A DNA stretch of 19,297 nucleotides from Sedimenticola_A endophacoides (lineage in GTDB: Bacteria > Pseudomonadota > Gammaproteobacteria > Chromatiales > Chromatiaceae). A program made the translations under genes and the position numbers. This document shows positions 6,645 through 15,955 of the stretch, piece by piece. Position 1 is the first letter of the stretch; every line of letters starts with the position of its first letter. Location: contig PQCO01000220.1 of NCBI GenBank assembly GCA_003062345.1, forward strand, positions 1 to 19,297. The letters run 5' to 3'. The notes below the pieces were generated by a model, which was given only the letters and a program-made list of their open reading frames with translations, made no database searches and was not told where the DNA came from.

Positions 6645-9146
6645 ATGACAGTAACCGTGCACCACGAAGGGGCGCTGCCCGCACTGCCCAGCGGCATCCA
6701 GGATGCCGAGACGACCAAGGCCGCGCTGCACAACCTGCGCCACTTCCACCTCGGAAATCCCGAGGTCAGCAACCGCATCCAGGGGGTGACCAGCGAGTGC
6801 CTGCCGGCGCTGCTCGACCCGTTCCGCGACGCCCGGCGCCTGCGTTTCGAATACCCGCTGTTTCTCAAGCGGCCACGGCCGGGGGAACGCCCCATCGCGG
6901 CCAGAGATCTAGCCCAGCCCCTCTCCGAATACCTGGCCGAGACGGTCGCCGCCTTCGCCCCGGAGGGCGACGGCGCGCGCATGCTCAAGGACAACCTCCC
7001 CTGGCTGGAGCGCGACCTGCGCCAGCGCCTGGAGGGCGACAAGACCCAACCGGGCATGGAGGGACCGCAGCCCCTGCACCCGCTGCTGGACGAGGCCGCC
7101 GAACGTCTGCTGGAACAACTGCAGCTCGACCCCAAGAGCAGCGACCAGCTGCGCGGGGACCTGGAGCGCCTGCGCGCGGCGATCCCCGAACAGGGGCAGG
7201 TGATGGGCTACGGCTTCTATCCCGCCATCCACCAGCTGATCCACGTCATCCGCACCCTCAGCGGACCGCGTCATGAGCGCTTCGAGACGGCGATCCGCGA
7301 CGGCATCCGCGGTCTCTCTCGGCTGCTGGAGGTGGAGCATCAAAAATCCGAGGCGGTCAAGGCCCCCGCGCACCTGCGCAGCAGCATCGGCCGCGCCTCC
7401 GGCCTGCTCGACCCCGAGGCCCTGTCCGGCCTCATGGCCCACTCCACCGGCTCGGTCAGCATGCCCCCTGCGCGCCAGGCGCGCATCGAGCAGGCCCTGG
7501 CCACCCTAACCGCCTATGATGACACCAAGGTGCGGGTGCGCTTCGTGCACGGCGACTACCTCGCCGACGACAGCTGGCTCAACCAGATCCCCGGCTTCGA
7601 GGCGGTCTCCGCCACCGACCCCTGCACCGAGGCGATGAACCTGTTCGACCAGGAGGCGGCGCGCCTGGGCAAGGTGTTCGCCGCCCTGCGCATCGCCCAC
7701 CTGGAGATCGAGGACATCTACAACCCCGCGATCCACGACCCCTGGTTCGCCAGCTTCGGCTGGGAGGCCTTCTCCAAGGAGGAGCTGCTGCTGGTCCCCG
7801 GGGTGATCGTCCTGGAGAGCGCGGACCTCGCCGCCACCAGCGACCGTGCCTCGCTCACCCGCCTGCTCTGCTCCGGGCGCCCGGTGCAGATCATGATCCG
7901 CGTCCAGCCCCACAACAACCCGGCGGCGCTGGCGGACGAGGACCCGTTCCAGAACTACCGCACCGAACTGGGCTACATCGGCATCGCCCACCGCCAGGCC
8001 TTCGTGGCCCAGACCTCGGCGGCGCGCCACCAGCACCTGATCAAGGGCTTCCTGGAAGGACTCGACGCCACCCGCACCTGCATGCACCTGATCAGCACCG
8101 GCCTCAGGACCACCGGCAACGAGACCGCGATCAACGCCTGGCTGGTGGCCAGCGCAGGGCTCGAAGGGCGCGCCCACCCCTTCTTCCGGGTCAACCCGGG
8201 CAAGGGCGACAGCAGCGCCGAGCGCATGGATTTCGACGGCAACCCCCAGGCGGAACGGACCTGGCCGGTCCACCCCTTCCGCTACCTCGACGCCAGCGGC
8301 GCCACCATCGAGTGCGAGACCGCCTTCACCTTCGCCGACTACGCCCTGCTGATGCCGCGCCTGCACCACCACTTCGCGGTGGTGCCCCCGGCCTGCGAAT
8401 CGAGCGACCTGATCCCCCTGGCCCGGTTCCTCAAACGCCCCGAGGGCGACACCGCCCAGGCCATCCCCTATATCTGGGGGGTGGACAAGTACGGCACCCT
8501 GCAACGCCTGGTGGTCAGCCGCACCCTGGTTCACGCCTGCCGCGACCGCCTCAACTTCTGGCACACCCTGCAGGAGATGGCGGGGGTCAACAACCGCTAT
8601 GTGGAACAGGCCGAGGCACGCACCCGCGCCGAAGTTCAGGCCCAGGCCGACGCCGAGCGGGAACGGCTCGTCGAGGCGCACCAGACCGCCCTGACCGAGG
8701 CCCGCGCCGAGGCCGCCGGCGAAGTGATGGGGCGCCTTACCGAGGTCCTCATGGGCATGGACTTCAGCCGTCTGCCCAGCTCCTCTGCGGCGGCACCCGC
8801 CGCCGAAGCACCCGCCCGGCCCGAACCAGAGACGCAAGCGGAGACAGAGGCCGAACCACCGCCCACCCCACGGACCGGGGAAGAGGAGGAGCTGAGCTTC
8901 GACGAGGCGTGGATCGACGCCCCACTGTGCACCAGCTGCAACGACTGTCTCGCCATCAACCCGGTGATGTTCGTCTACAACGACAACAACCAGGCGGTGA
9001 TCGCGGACATCGCGGCCGGCACCTACGCGCAACTGGTCGAGGCGGCCGAGATCTGCCCGTCACGCTGCATCCATCCGGGAAAACCGCTCAATCCGGGCGA
9101 GCCCAACCTGGACGATCTGATGCAGCGCGCGGCGGCATTCAACTGA
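6645..9146 (+). CDS. Degenerate PFOR beta-like protein with C-terminal ferredoxin domain
   Basis: I do not recognise this 833 aa protein as a named family. The first 370 or so residues are mostly helical with no motif I can assign. Residues 380-640 follow the layout of the PFOR thiamine-binding domain, including a segment parallel to the PFOR 'DLGxMAMxYGxVYVAQ' stretch (ELGYIGIAHRQAFVAQ) and FFRVNPGK/FDGNPQ near 514-535. The GDG...N thiamine/Mg motif is absent, so catalysis with thiamine is unlikely. A charged, coiled-coil-like stretch (about 650-695) and an Ala/Pro/Glu linker (about 711-745) lead to a single [4Fe-4S] ferredoxin-like domain with Cys762, Cys765, Cys768 and Cys804, plus Cys808. 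It follows korB by 27 bases and resembles the C-terminus of the 1504 aa protein. A role as electron carrier or scaffold between KorAB and Rnf is inference. Confidence 0.7.
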   Translation: MTVTVHHEGALPALPSGIQDAETTKAALHNLRHFHLGNPEVSNRIQGVTSECLPALLDPFRDARRLRFEYPLFLKRPRPGERPIAARDLAQPLSEYLAETVAAFAPEGDGARMLKDNLPWLERDLRQRLEGDKTQPGMEGPQPLHPLLDEAAERLLEQLQLDPKSSDQLRGDLERLRAAIPEQGQVMGYGFYPAIHQLIHVIRTLSGPRHERFETAIRDGIRGLSRLLEVEHQKSEAVKAPAHLRSSIGRASGLLDPEALSGLMAHSTGSVSMPPARQARIEQALATLTAYDDTKVRVRFVHGDYLADDSWLNQIPGFEAVSATDPCTEAMNLFDQEAARLGKVFAALRIAHLEIEDIYNPAIHDPWFASFGWEAFSKEELLLVPGVIVLESADLAATSDRASLTRLLCSGRPVQIMIRVQPHNNPAALADEDPFQNYRTELGYIGIAHRQAFVAQTSAARHQHLIKGFLEGLDATRTCMHLISTGLRTTGNETAINAWLVASAGLEGRAHPFFRVNPGKGDSSAERMDFDGNPQAERTWPVHPFRYLDASGATIECETAFTFADYALLMPRLHHHFAVVPPACESSDLIPLARFLKRPEGDTAQAIPYIWGVDKYGTLQRLVVSRTLVHACRDRLNFWHTLQEMAGVNNRYVEQAEARTRAEVQAQADAERERLVEAHQTALTEARAEAAGEVMGRLTEVLMGMDFSRLPSSSAAAPAAEAPARPEPETQAETEAEPPPTPRTGEEEELSFDEAWIDAPLCTSCNDCLAINPVMFVYNDNNQAVIADIAAGTYAQLVEAAEICPSRCIHPGKPLNPGEPNLDDLMQRAAAFN

Positions 9147-9191
9147 CGGAAGCGCCCGGCGGACGCCAGGGCCCTGAACTGAATCAGCGAT

Positions 9192-10058
9192 ATGAGCCTC
9201 GACTTCGCAAACCTGATAACGGCACCGGCGGTGATGACCGGGATCGGTCTCTTCTTCGGGATCATCCTGGCCAGCGCGGCGCGCCTGTTCCGGGTGGATG
9301 AAGACCCGCGCGTGCAGCAGACCGAGGAGATGCTCCCGGGCACCAACTGCGGCGCCTGTGGCGAGCCCGGCTGCGCCCCGTTCGCCGAGGCGGTGGTCAG
9401 GGGCCGCGTCCAGCTCAGCAAATGCACCGTCGCCAGCCCCGACATGATCGACGACATCGCCGCCTTTCTCGGCGTGGAGGCCGGGCAGCAGGAGCGGCGC
9501 ATCGCGCGTCTGCACTGCGCCGGCGGACACACCGAGGCCCACCAGATCGCCGAGTACCGGGGCTTCGACAGCTGCGCCGCCGCCGCCGTCATCTCCGGCG
9601 GCGGCAAGGGCTGCTCCTGGGGCTGCCTGGGGCTGGCCGACTGCGCCATCGCCTGCACCTTCGAAGTGATCCACATGAACCCCAACGGCCTGCCGGTGGT
9701 GGAGAGCGACGGCTGCACCGCCTGCGGTGACTGCGTCGAGGCCTGCCCCCGCGATCTGTTCGAGATCGTCGCCGAGAGCCAGCGCCTGTTCGTGCAGTGC
9801 GCCACCCCCCTGGACGGTGAGGCGGCCACCCACCTGTGCAGCGTCGCCTGCGACGCCTGTGCCCGTTGCGCGGCCGACGCCCCCCCGGGACTGATCGAGA
9901 TGCGCGACAACCTGCCCCGGATCAACTACACGACGGGGCTGACGGTCAGCGCGGCGCCGACCCGGCGCTGCCCCACAGGCGCCATCCGCTGGATCGCGGG
10001 CAACCAATTCACAGACTCGCCCGCCCCCCGGGCCAGAGAGGGACAACGCCATGCTTGA
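9192..10058 (+). CDS. rnfB: Rnf complex subunit B, long form
   Basis: RnfB is the ferredoxin-accepting iron-sulfur subunit of the Rnf pump. This 288 aa protein has one N-terminal membrane helix (about 9-30). Next comes the signature [4Fe-4S] domain, LPGTNCGACGEPGCAPFAEAV with Cys53, Cys56, Cys61 and Cys78. A Cys-rich middle part follows (Cys109, 128, 141, 145, 151, 155, with GGGKGCSWGCLG). Last is a ferredoxin pair: Cys175/178/181/185, then Cys220/223/226 with Cys260. Gammaproteobacterial RnfB/RsxB is usually about 190 aa; the extra middle segment matches the long RnfB of anaerobes such as Acetobacterium. The ribosome site before ATG 9192 is poor. The gene overlaps the next by 8 bases (ATGCTTGA), so the 1504 aa PFOR-like protein is translationally coupled to RnfB. 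It is separated from the rest of the rnf genes by that gene. Confidence 0.92.
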   Translation: MSLDFANLITAPAVMTGIGLFFGIILASAARLFRVDEDPRVQQTEEMLPGTNCGACGEPGCAPFAEAVVRGRVQLSKCTVASPDMIDDIAAFLGVEAGQQERRIARLHCAGGHTEAHQIAEYRGFDSCAAAAVISGGGKGCSWGCLGLADCAIACTFEVIHMNPNGLPVVESDGCTACGDCVEACPRDLFEIVAESQRLFVQCATPLDGEAATHLCSVACDACARCAADAPPGLIEMRDNLPRINYTTGLTVSAAPTRRCPTGAIRWIAGNQFTDSPAPRAREGQRHA

Positions 10059-13000
10059 TGCCAGCGGCACCAATCGTCTCGCCATACGCCTATACAAACG
10101 CCTCTTCGGCAGCCGACAGGGCACCCCCGTGCTACGCGCCGATGCGGTGCTGGAGGGCGCCGGGGCCGTCGGGTACACCGAGTCGCTGATCTGCGACAGT
10201 GCCGCGCTGAGCGCCTGCGCCGCCACCGAAGGGGCCGCTCACGGCTGGCGCCGGCGCTGCGCCGAGCCGGGCCGCAACGCCTTCGGCCGGCCCCTCGCCA
10301 CCATCGACGCCGAAAGCGCCGAAGGCGCCCTGGCCGCGGCCATCGGTCAGGCACTCAACGGCCGCCGCTGCGCCACCTTTCTCTCCTCCGGCGGACTGGG
10401 CGGCGCCCAGCAGCTGCTGCGCGACGCCGCCAGTCGGCACCTGCCCCTGGTGACACAGATCAGCACCCAGGGCGGCGACAGCCTCGGCAGCGACCACCGC
10501 CCCCTGCACCAGCTCGCCGGCAGCGGCTGCTTCGTGCTGATCGCGGTCAACGTGCAGGAGGCGGTCGACCTCACCCTGATCGCCCACCGCATCGCCGAAC
10601 AGGCGTTGATCCCCGGCGTCGTGGCGATGGACGCGGAGATGACCGCCCTCTCGGCCCAGGAGCTGCGCCTGCCGTCGGCCGAACTGGTAGACGGCTACCT
10701 GGGTGCGCCCGACGAGCGGATCGACACCCCCACCCCGGCCCAGGAGATCCTGTTCGGTGAGCGGCGCCCGCGCCTGCCGCGCTGGCACGACCTGGATCAG
10801 CCGATGCTCCAGGGCAGTCTCAAGGGGGGCGAGATCGCCGCCGCCGCCCGTGCCGGCGGCAGTGTCTATTTCGATGCCCACCTGGGGCCGATCATCGAGC
10901 GCGCCTGCGACGAATTCGCCCAACTCACCGGCCGACGCTACGGCGCCCTCTCGCGCTATCGCAGCGAGGACGCCAAGACCCTGCTCCTGGCCCAGGGTGC
11001 GGGCATCGAGACCGCCCGCGCCGCCGCCGACCACCTGCGTGCCGAGCACCGGATGAAGGTCGGTGTGCTGGGGGTGCGCTGCCTGCACCCGTTACCCGGC
11101 CCGGAGCTGGCGCAGGCGGTGAGCGGCTGCCACGAGGTGGCGGTGCTGGAGCGTCTGGAGAGCCATCTGGGAGAGGAGACGCCGCTGCTCGGCGGCCTGC
11201 GCGCGGCCATGCACCGCGCCCTCGACAACGGCCGCTTCGGCGACCACACCCACCCCGGCTATCCGGTCATGGAGCAGCGCCAGATGCCACGCCTGCACAG
11301 CGGCATCTACGGCATCGCCGGACTGCACCTGCGCGGCGCCGATCTGATCGCCTGGTGCCGGGGACTGCGCGGCGCGGCCAGCTCCACCCGCTATATCGGG
11401 CTCGAATTCTACTCCGGCGACAACAGCCATCCAAAACGCCAGGTGCTGCTCGACCGGATTCGCCGCGCCTACCCGCAGATCGCAGGGCTCGGTGTGCGCG
11501 AGCGCACCAAACAGCCGTTGCTCAGCCCCCCGGGGGCCCTCACCCTGAAGATCTACCGCATCGCCGAGGCGCGCGCCGAGGCCCTGGTCGGCGAGAGCGC
11601 CGGACTGCTGCACCGCCTCGGCGGCGGCCACCTGCGCACCCAGCCCGGACTGAGCTGGGACGACCGCAGCCAGTGGGTCGGCGACCGCCTGTTCATGGCC
11701 CCCGAGGGGCACGGCGACTGCGGCCGAGACACCCCGGTGGACGCCGCCCTCGCCATCGGCTGCAACAACTTGGGCCAGGCGCGCCTCCACGGCAACCTGC
11801 GCCAGGGGGGGCTGCTGCTGATCGCCGAGTGCGACGACCCCGGACGCCTGTTGCAGGGATTGAGCTACGAGACCCGCGGCGCCATCGCCCAACGCGGCCT
11901 GACGCTGCTGCGCCTACCCCCCGCCCCCTACCGGGAGACCGAACTGCGCGACGCCTACATCCTCGGCGGGCTGTTCAACGCCCTCGCCGGACACGGGGTG
12001 ATCGACCAGGGCAGGCGCCAACTCCTGGGCGCCTGGAGCGAAGGATCGGGTACGCCGGAAGGGGCGGAGCACGCCACCCTGGATGCCGCCTTCGAGGCCG
12101 GCTGCGACGCCCTCGAAACCCTCGACCCGGGCAACGCCGACACCCCCCCGCCGAGCCACTGGCAGGACGAGGCCCCGGCCATCGTCCAGCACCTGGGCTC
12201 CAGCAGCACCACCCTGGAAAGCCTGCCGCGCTTCTGGGATCAGATCGGCGTGCTGTATCGCAACGGCGAACAGGACGAACTCACCGTCGATCCGTTCCTC
12301 GCCGCCGGCTCGGTGCCGCCGCTGAGCAGCACCTTCCAGGACCTGAGCGCCAATCGCGTCACCCTGCCGGGCTTCCACCCGATCAACTGCACCGCCTGCG
12401 GCGCCTGTTGGATCGACTGCCCGGACAGCGCCATCGCGGTCACCGCGCTCCCCCCCGGGACGCTGGTCCAGCGCGGCGTCAACACCGCCGGCTGCGACGC
12501 CCTGCGCCCGCTGGCGGGCAAGCTGGCCGGGCGCATCAGCGCCATGGCGCGCAGCGGCGAGTTCACCGGCGGGGCCGCCGACCGGCTGATCGACCAGGCA
12601 TGGCAGTGGCTGCGCGACAAGGCCCGGCTCAGCGGCGAACGCCTGGAGGCCATTGAGGCCGACATCGACGCCCTGCGCGAGACGATCGGCCCGCTGCCGT
12701 TGGCGGTGACCGAGCCCCTGTTCCAGGCCGGCGAGCGACAGCGCAAGGACGGCGGCGAACTGCTCGCGCTGGTGATCAATCCAGACGCCTGCAAGGGGTG
12801 CGGCATCTGCACCGCCAGCTGTCAGGACCTGGCCTTGACCCGCGATCCCCAGAGCCCCGAGATCATCGCTGACGCGCGGCGCCTGTGGCGTCTCTGGCAG
12901 CAGACCCCCGACACCGACTCGACGACCATCACCCGCCTGCAACACGAACAGGCCATGGACTCGATGGCCGCCCTGATGCTGTCGCGCCACTGCGCCCTGG

Positions 13001-14565
13001 CGATGACCGGCGGCGACAGTGCCGAGGCCGGGGCCGGAGAAAAGATCATCCTGCGCCAGTTGCTGGGCGCCACCGAGTTCCGGCAACAGCCCCTGCACCA
13101 GACCCTCACCCGGGAGCTGGGCGAGACCCTGGACGGACTCCGCAAACTCATCAGCGAAACCCTCGCCGAGGCCCTGCCGACCGACGACCTGGACCACCTG
13201 GCCGACAGTCTGAAGGCCAATGCGGGCGAGGAGGTTGATCTGGCCCGGCTCGGCGCCCGGGAGGTCGAGACCGAGCAGATGCAGCGCCTGGTGGGCCTGG
13301 CCCGGGCCCTGGCCGACATCCACTGGCGCCTGAGCGAGGGGCGCTACGGCCTGGGTCGCGCCCGCTACGGCCTGGCCATCGCCGCCGGTTCGGTGGCGCG
13401 CTGGGCCGGCACCTTCCCAAACAACCCGTTCGAGGCCCCGGTCACCATCGACACCACCGGCAACGCCCCCCAACTCGCCGCCGGCCTGCTGCAGACCCAG
13501 GCGGGAGAGACCCTGGCCACCCTGAATCTGCTGCGCCAGGCCCGGGCGGCGCTCGATCCGCGCCAGGATGCCGGGGCGCTTCGGCCGCTGCGCTGGGAGG
13601 AGCTGGACGCCACCCAACGCCAACTCTGCCCGCCGCTGTTTCTGGTCGGCAGCGAGGGGGAGCTGGGCGGCAGGGGCTTCAGTCAGATCGCCTGGCTGCT
13701 GGGCAGCCAGCTCCCGGTCAAGATCGTGGTACTGAGCGAGCTGGATATGGGCCTCGACCAGCGCGGGCGCCGCAGCCGCCCCCTCGACAGCCGCAACGAC
13801 CCGGGCACCGATCTGGCCCTGATGGCCCTGGCCCAGCGTGCGGCCTATGTCGCCCAGTGTTCCATCTCCGACCCGGGGCATCTGCAACAGAGCGTCCGCC
13901 AGGCGCTCGCCTTCCCCGGTGCGGCCCTGATCCGCCTCCACGCCCCGAGCCCCGCGCGCCACGGCTTCGCCACCGAACGCACCGTGATCCAGGCGCGACG
14001 CGCGGTGCAGGGGCGCGCCTGTCCGCTGTTCCGGTACGATCCCGGCGCCGCCGGGGTCTTCGGCAGCCGCATCGACCTCTCCGGAAATCCCCAGCCACGG
14101 GCCGCCTGGTCCCTGGACGGCGACGGGCAGGCGATCACCCCGCTGCGCTGGGCCCTCGGCGAGGAGCGCTTCGCCGGCCATTTCAGCGCCGTCGATGAGC
14201 AGACCCCCGGTCCCACCCCTGCCGCCTCCTGGCTGGCCCTGGAGGCGGCGGCGCGCGCCGCCAAGACCCCGGTGGTGGAGTCCGACGGCCACCGCCTCGC
14301 CGTCTCCCCGCAGCTGATGGAGCGCATCGGGCAGTGCCAGGCGCGCTGGCGCACCCTCCAGGAGCTGGCCGGCCTGGTCACCCCCTTCACCGAGCAGGTC
14401 AACCGCGAGGCCGAACAGCGGGTGGCCGCCGAACACCAGGCGGCCCTCGACACCCTGCGCGCGGAATACGAGGCCCGGCTTGCCGAGCTGCAAGCCCGCC
14501 AGCAGGACGAGATGGCCGAGCGGATCAGGGGCCGCCTGCTGTCGCTTGCGGGGTATCGCCCATGA
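10051..14565 (+). CDS. Large PFOR-like multidomain iron-sulfur protein with degenerate active site
   Basis: This 1504 aa protein follows the PFOR (NifJ) domain order but is longer than the usual 1170-1230 aa. Residues 25-215 resemble domain I, with CATFLSSGGLGG near 108-117 and SDHRPLHQLAG further on. Residues 300-390 resemble domain II. A gamma-like part ends near 600 (LRQGGLLLIAECD). Two ferredoxin motifs follow, Cys780/783/786/790 and Cys914/917/920/924, much further apart than in PFOR. The thiamine-domain copy (about 1190-1380) includes DLALMALAQRAAYVAQ. Both catalytic motifs are lost: YPITP is replaced by ICDSAAL near 47-53, and GDG...NTGGQ by GSEGELGG (1200-1207) and GLDQRGRR. The C-terminus shares GNPQ...W and TLQELAG with the 833 aa protein and ends in a coiled coil (about 1446-1492). 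It probably transfers electrons or scaffolds KorAB and Rnf rather than oxidising pyruvate; that role is inference. Confidence 0.75.
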   Translation: MLDASGTNRLAIRLYKRLFGSRQGTPVLRADAVLEGAGAVGYTESLICDSAALSACAATEGAAHGWRRRCAEPGRNAFGRPLATIDAESAEGALAAAIGQALNGRRCATFLSSGGLGGAQQLLRDAASRHLPLVTQISTQGGDSLGSDHRPLHQLAGSGCFVLIAVNVQEAVDLTLIAHRIAEQALIPGVVAMDAEMTALSAQELRLPSAELVDGYLGAPDERIDTPTPAQEILFGERRPRLPRWHDLDQPMLQGSLKGGEIAAAARAGGSVYFDAHLGPIIERACDEFAQLTGRRYGALSRYRSEDAKTLLLAQGAGIETARAAADHLRAEHRMKVGVLGVRCLHPLPGPELAQAVSGCHEVAVLERLESHLGEETPLLGGLRAAMHRALDNGRFGDHTHPGYPVMEQRQMPRLHSGIYGIAGLHLRGADLIAWCRGLRGAASSTRYIGLEFYSGDNSHPKRQVLLDRIRRAYPQIAGLGVRERTKQPLLSPPGALTLKIYRIAEARAEALVGESAGLLHRLGGGHLRTQPGLSWDDRSQWVGDRLFMAPEGHGDCGRDTPVDAALAIGCNNLGQARLHGNLRQGGLLLIAECDDPGRLLQGLSYETRGAIAQRGLTLLRLPPAPYRETELRDAYILGGLFNALAGHGVIDQGRRQLLGAWSEGSGTPEGAEHATLDAAFEAGCDALETLDPGNADTPPPSHWQDEAPAIVQHLGSSSTTLESLPRFWDQIGVLYRNGEQDELTVDPFLAAGSVPPLSSTFQDLSANRVTLPGFHPINCTACGACWIDCPDSAIAVTALPPGTLVQRGVNTAGCDALRPLAGKLAGRISAMARSGEFTGGAADRLIDQAWQWLRDKARLSGERLEAIEADIDALRETIGPLPLAVTEPLFQAGERQRKDGGELLALVINPDACKGCGICTASCQDLALTRDPQSPEIIADARRLWRLWQQTPDTDSTTITRLQHEQAMDSMAALMLSRHCALAMTGGDSAEAGAGEKIILRQLLGATEFRQQPLHQTLTRELGETLDGLRKLISETLAEALPTDDLDHLADSLKANAGEEVDLARLGAREVETEQMQRLVGLARALADIHWRLSEGRYGLGRARYGLAIAAGSVARWAGTFPNNPFEAPVTIDTTGNAPQLAAGLLQTQAGETLATLNLLRQARAALDPRQDAGALRPLRWEELDATQRQLCPPLFLVGSEGELGGRGFSQIAWLLGSQLPVKIVVLSELDMGLDQRGRRSRPLDSRNDPGTDLALMALAQRAAYVAQCSISDPGHLQQSVRQALAFPGAALIRLHAPSPARHGFATERTVIQARRAVQGRACPLFRYDPGAAGVFGSRIDLSGNPQPRAAWSLDGDGQAITPLRWALGEERFAGHFSAVDEQTPGPTPAASWLALEAAARAAKTPVVESDGHRLAVSPQLMERIGQCQARWRTLQELAGLVTPFTEQVNREAEQRVAAEHQAALDTLRAEYEARLAELQARQQDEMAERIRGRLLSLAGYRP

Positions 14566-14614
14566 ACCCGCTCACAGACCGCGGGTGGACCCCGGCGCGG
14601 GGCGGGGCGTGAGT

Positions 14615-15955
14615 ATGTCGCTCTTCAACCTCTTCGGCGGTGGCTTCAGCCATGGGGTGCACCCCGCCGGTCACAAGGAGCAGACCGTGGACCGGCCGAT
14701 CCAGCGGGTGCCCTTCATGGATCGCTACGTGATGCCCCTCGGCCAGCACATCGGCGCGCCGGCCCGCCCCCTGGTCAGCGCCGGAGAGCAGGTGCGGCGC
14801 GGCCAGATGATCGCCGAGGCGGGGGCCTTCGTCTCCACCTGCCTGCACAGCCCGGTGACCGGACGGGTACGCGGCATCGCTTCGGAACGCTACCCGGACG
14901 GCAGTTTCCGCCCGGCCATCGTGATCGATGCCGACCCCTACTCCACCCAGCAGGTCGAGCCCCGACCGGCCATCGACTGGGCGGCCCTGCCGATGGAGGC
15001 GTTCATCGAGCAGATCCAGCGTGCGGGGATCGTCGGCCTCGGCGGCGCCGCCTTCCCGGCACACGTGAAATACGCCATCCCCGAGGGCCAGCGCATCACC
15101 CGCCTGCTGGTCAACGGCGCCGAGTGCGAACCCTACCTGACCAACGACCACCGCCTGATGATCGAACGCCCGGACGCCCTGCTGCGCGGCATCGAGATCC
15201 TGCTGACCAAGCTGGGGGCGGAGCGGGCCACCATCGGCGTCGAGTCCAACAAACCCGACGCCATCGAGGTGCTCAAGCAGCGCATCGAGCCGGGGCAGCC
15301 GGTCGAGGTGGTCTCCCTGCCGGTCAAGTACCCCCAGGGTGCGGAGAAGATGCTGATCAAGGCGGTTTACGACCAGGAGGTCCCCGCCGGTCAGTTGCCC
15401 CGTGACATCGGCGTGGTGGTCAACAACGTCGGCACCCTGGTGGCGATCGCCGACTGGTTCGACCGTGGCATGCCGCTGATCGAGCGCGTGGTCACCGTCT
15501 CCGGCCCCGGCGCCGCCTACCCGGCCAATCTGATCGTCCCCCTCGGCACCCCGGTGCGCGAGGTGCTGCGCTTCTGCGGAGGCCTCAAGGAGGAGACCCG
15601 GGAGGTGATCATGGGCGGCCCGATGATGGGCAGTCCGGTGGCCAGCCTGGACGTGCCCCTGCTCAAGGACAGCTCCGGCATCCTCGCCTTCACCGAGGCC
15701 GAAACCGCGCGCCCACCGGCCCACCCCTGCATCCGCTGCGGCCGCTGCCTGGAGGCCTGTCCCTATTTCCTCAATCCGTCGCGCTTCGCCCGCCTGGCCC
15801 GGGCACGCCGCTTCGACCAGATGAAGGAGATCCAGCTGATGGACTGCGTGGAGTGCGGTGCCTGCACCTTCGCCTGTCCCTCCAACATCCCCATCGTGCA
15901 GCTGATCCGCAGCGCGAAGGAGAGCATCAGACACAAAAAGGTGGAGGCGGCATGA
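14615..15955 (+). CDS. rnfC: Rnf complex subunit C
   Basis: RnfC is the peripheral NADH- and FMN-binding subunit that exchanges electrons with NAD. This 446 aa protein begins with GGFSHGVHPAGHKE, a typical RnfC N-terminus. The biotinyl-like early domain contains CLHSPVTGRVRGI. The NuoF-like nucleotide fold has GLGGAAFPAHVKY from about 141 and NGAECEPYLTNDHRLM. Two [4Fe-4S] motifs close it: Cys372/375/378/382 and Cys411/414/417/421, each ending in CP. It is close to the length of clostridial RnfC and lacks the long Ala/Lys-rich tail of E. coli RsxC. ATG 14615 was chosen because the conserved N-terminus starts there; GTG at 14609 is a two-residue-longer alternative. A 16-codon reading frame (14562-14612) bridges it to the preceding gene. 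Confidence 0.95.
   Translation: MSLFNLFGGGFSHGVHPAGHKEQTVDRPIQRVPFMDRYVMPLGQHIGAPARPLVSAGEQVRRGQMIAEAGAFVSTCLHSPVTGRVRGIASERYPDGSFRPAIVIDADPYSTQQVEPRPAIDWAALPMEAFIEQIQRAGIVGLGGAAFPAHVKYAIPEGQRITRLLVNGAECEPYLTNDHRLMIERPDALLRGIEILLTKLGAERATIGVESNKPDAIEVLKQRIEPGQPVEVVSLPVKYPQGAEKMLIKAVYDQEVPAGQLPRDIGVVVNNVGTLVAIADWFDRGMPLIERVVTVSGPGAAYPANLIVPLGTPVREVLRFCGGLKEETREVIMGGPMMGSPVASLDVPLLKDSSGILAFTEAETARPPAHPCIRCGRCLEACPYFLNPSRFARLARARRFDQMKEIQLMDCVECGACTFACPSNIPIVQLIRSAKESIRHKKVEAA

Noticed and set aside
5664..9146. Possible frameshift that would split one large PFOR between korB and the 833 aa protein
   Set aside because: KorB is complete with its own start, stop and ribosome site, and the 833 aa protein has a separate start. 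The PFOR likeness of the second is to its own distant, degenerate copy.
14480..15955. Longer rnfC and, likewise, a longer rnfD from 15853
   Set aside because: The extra N-terminal residues overlap the upstream gene and are not hydrophobic or conserved; the families begin at 14615 and 15952.
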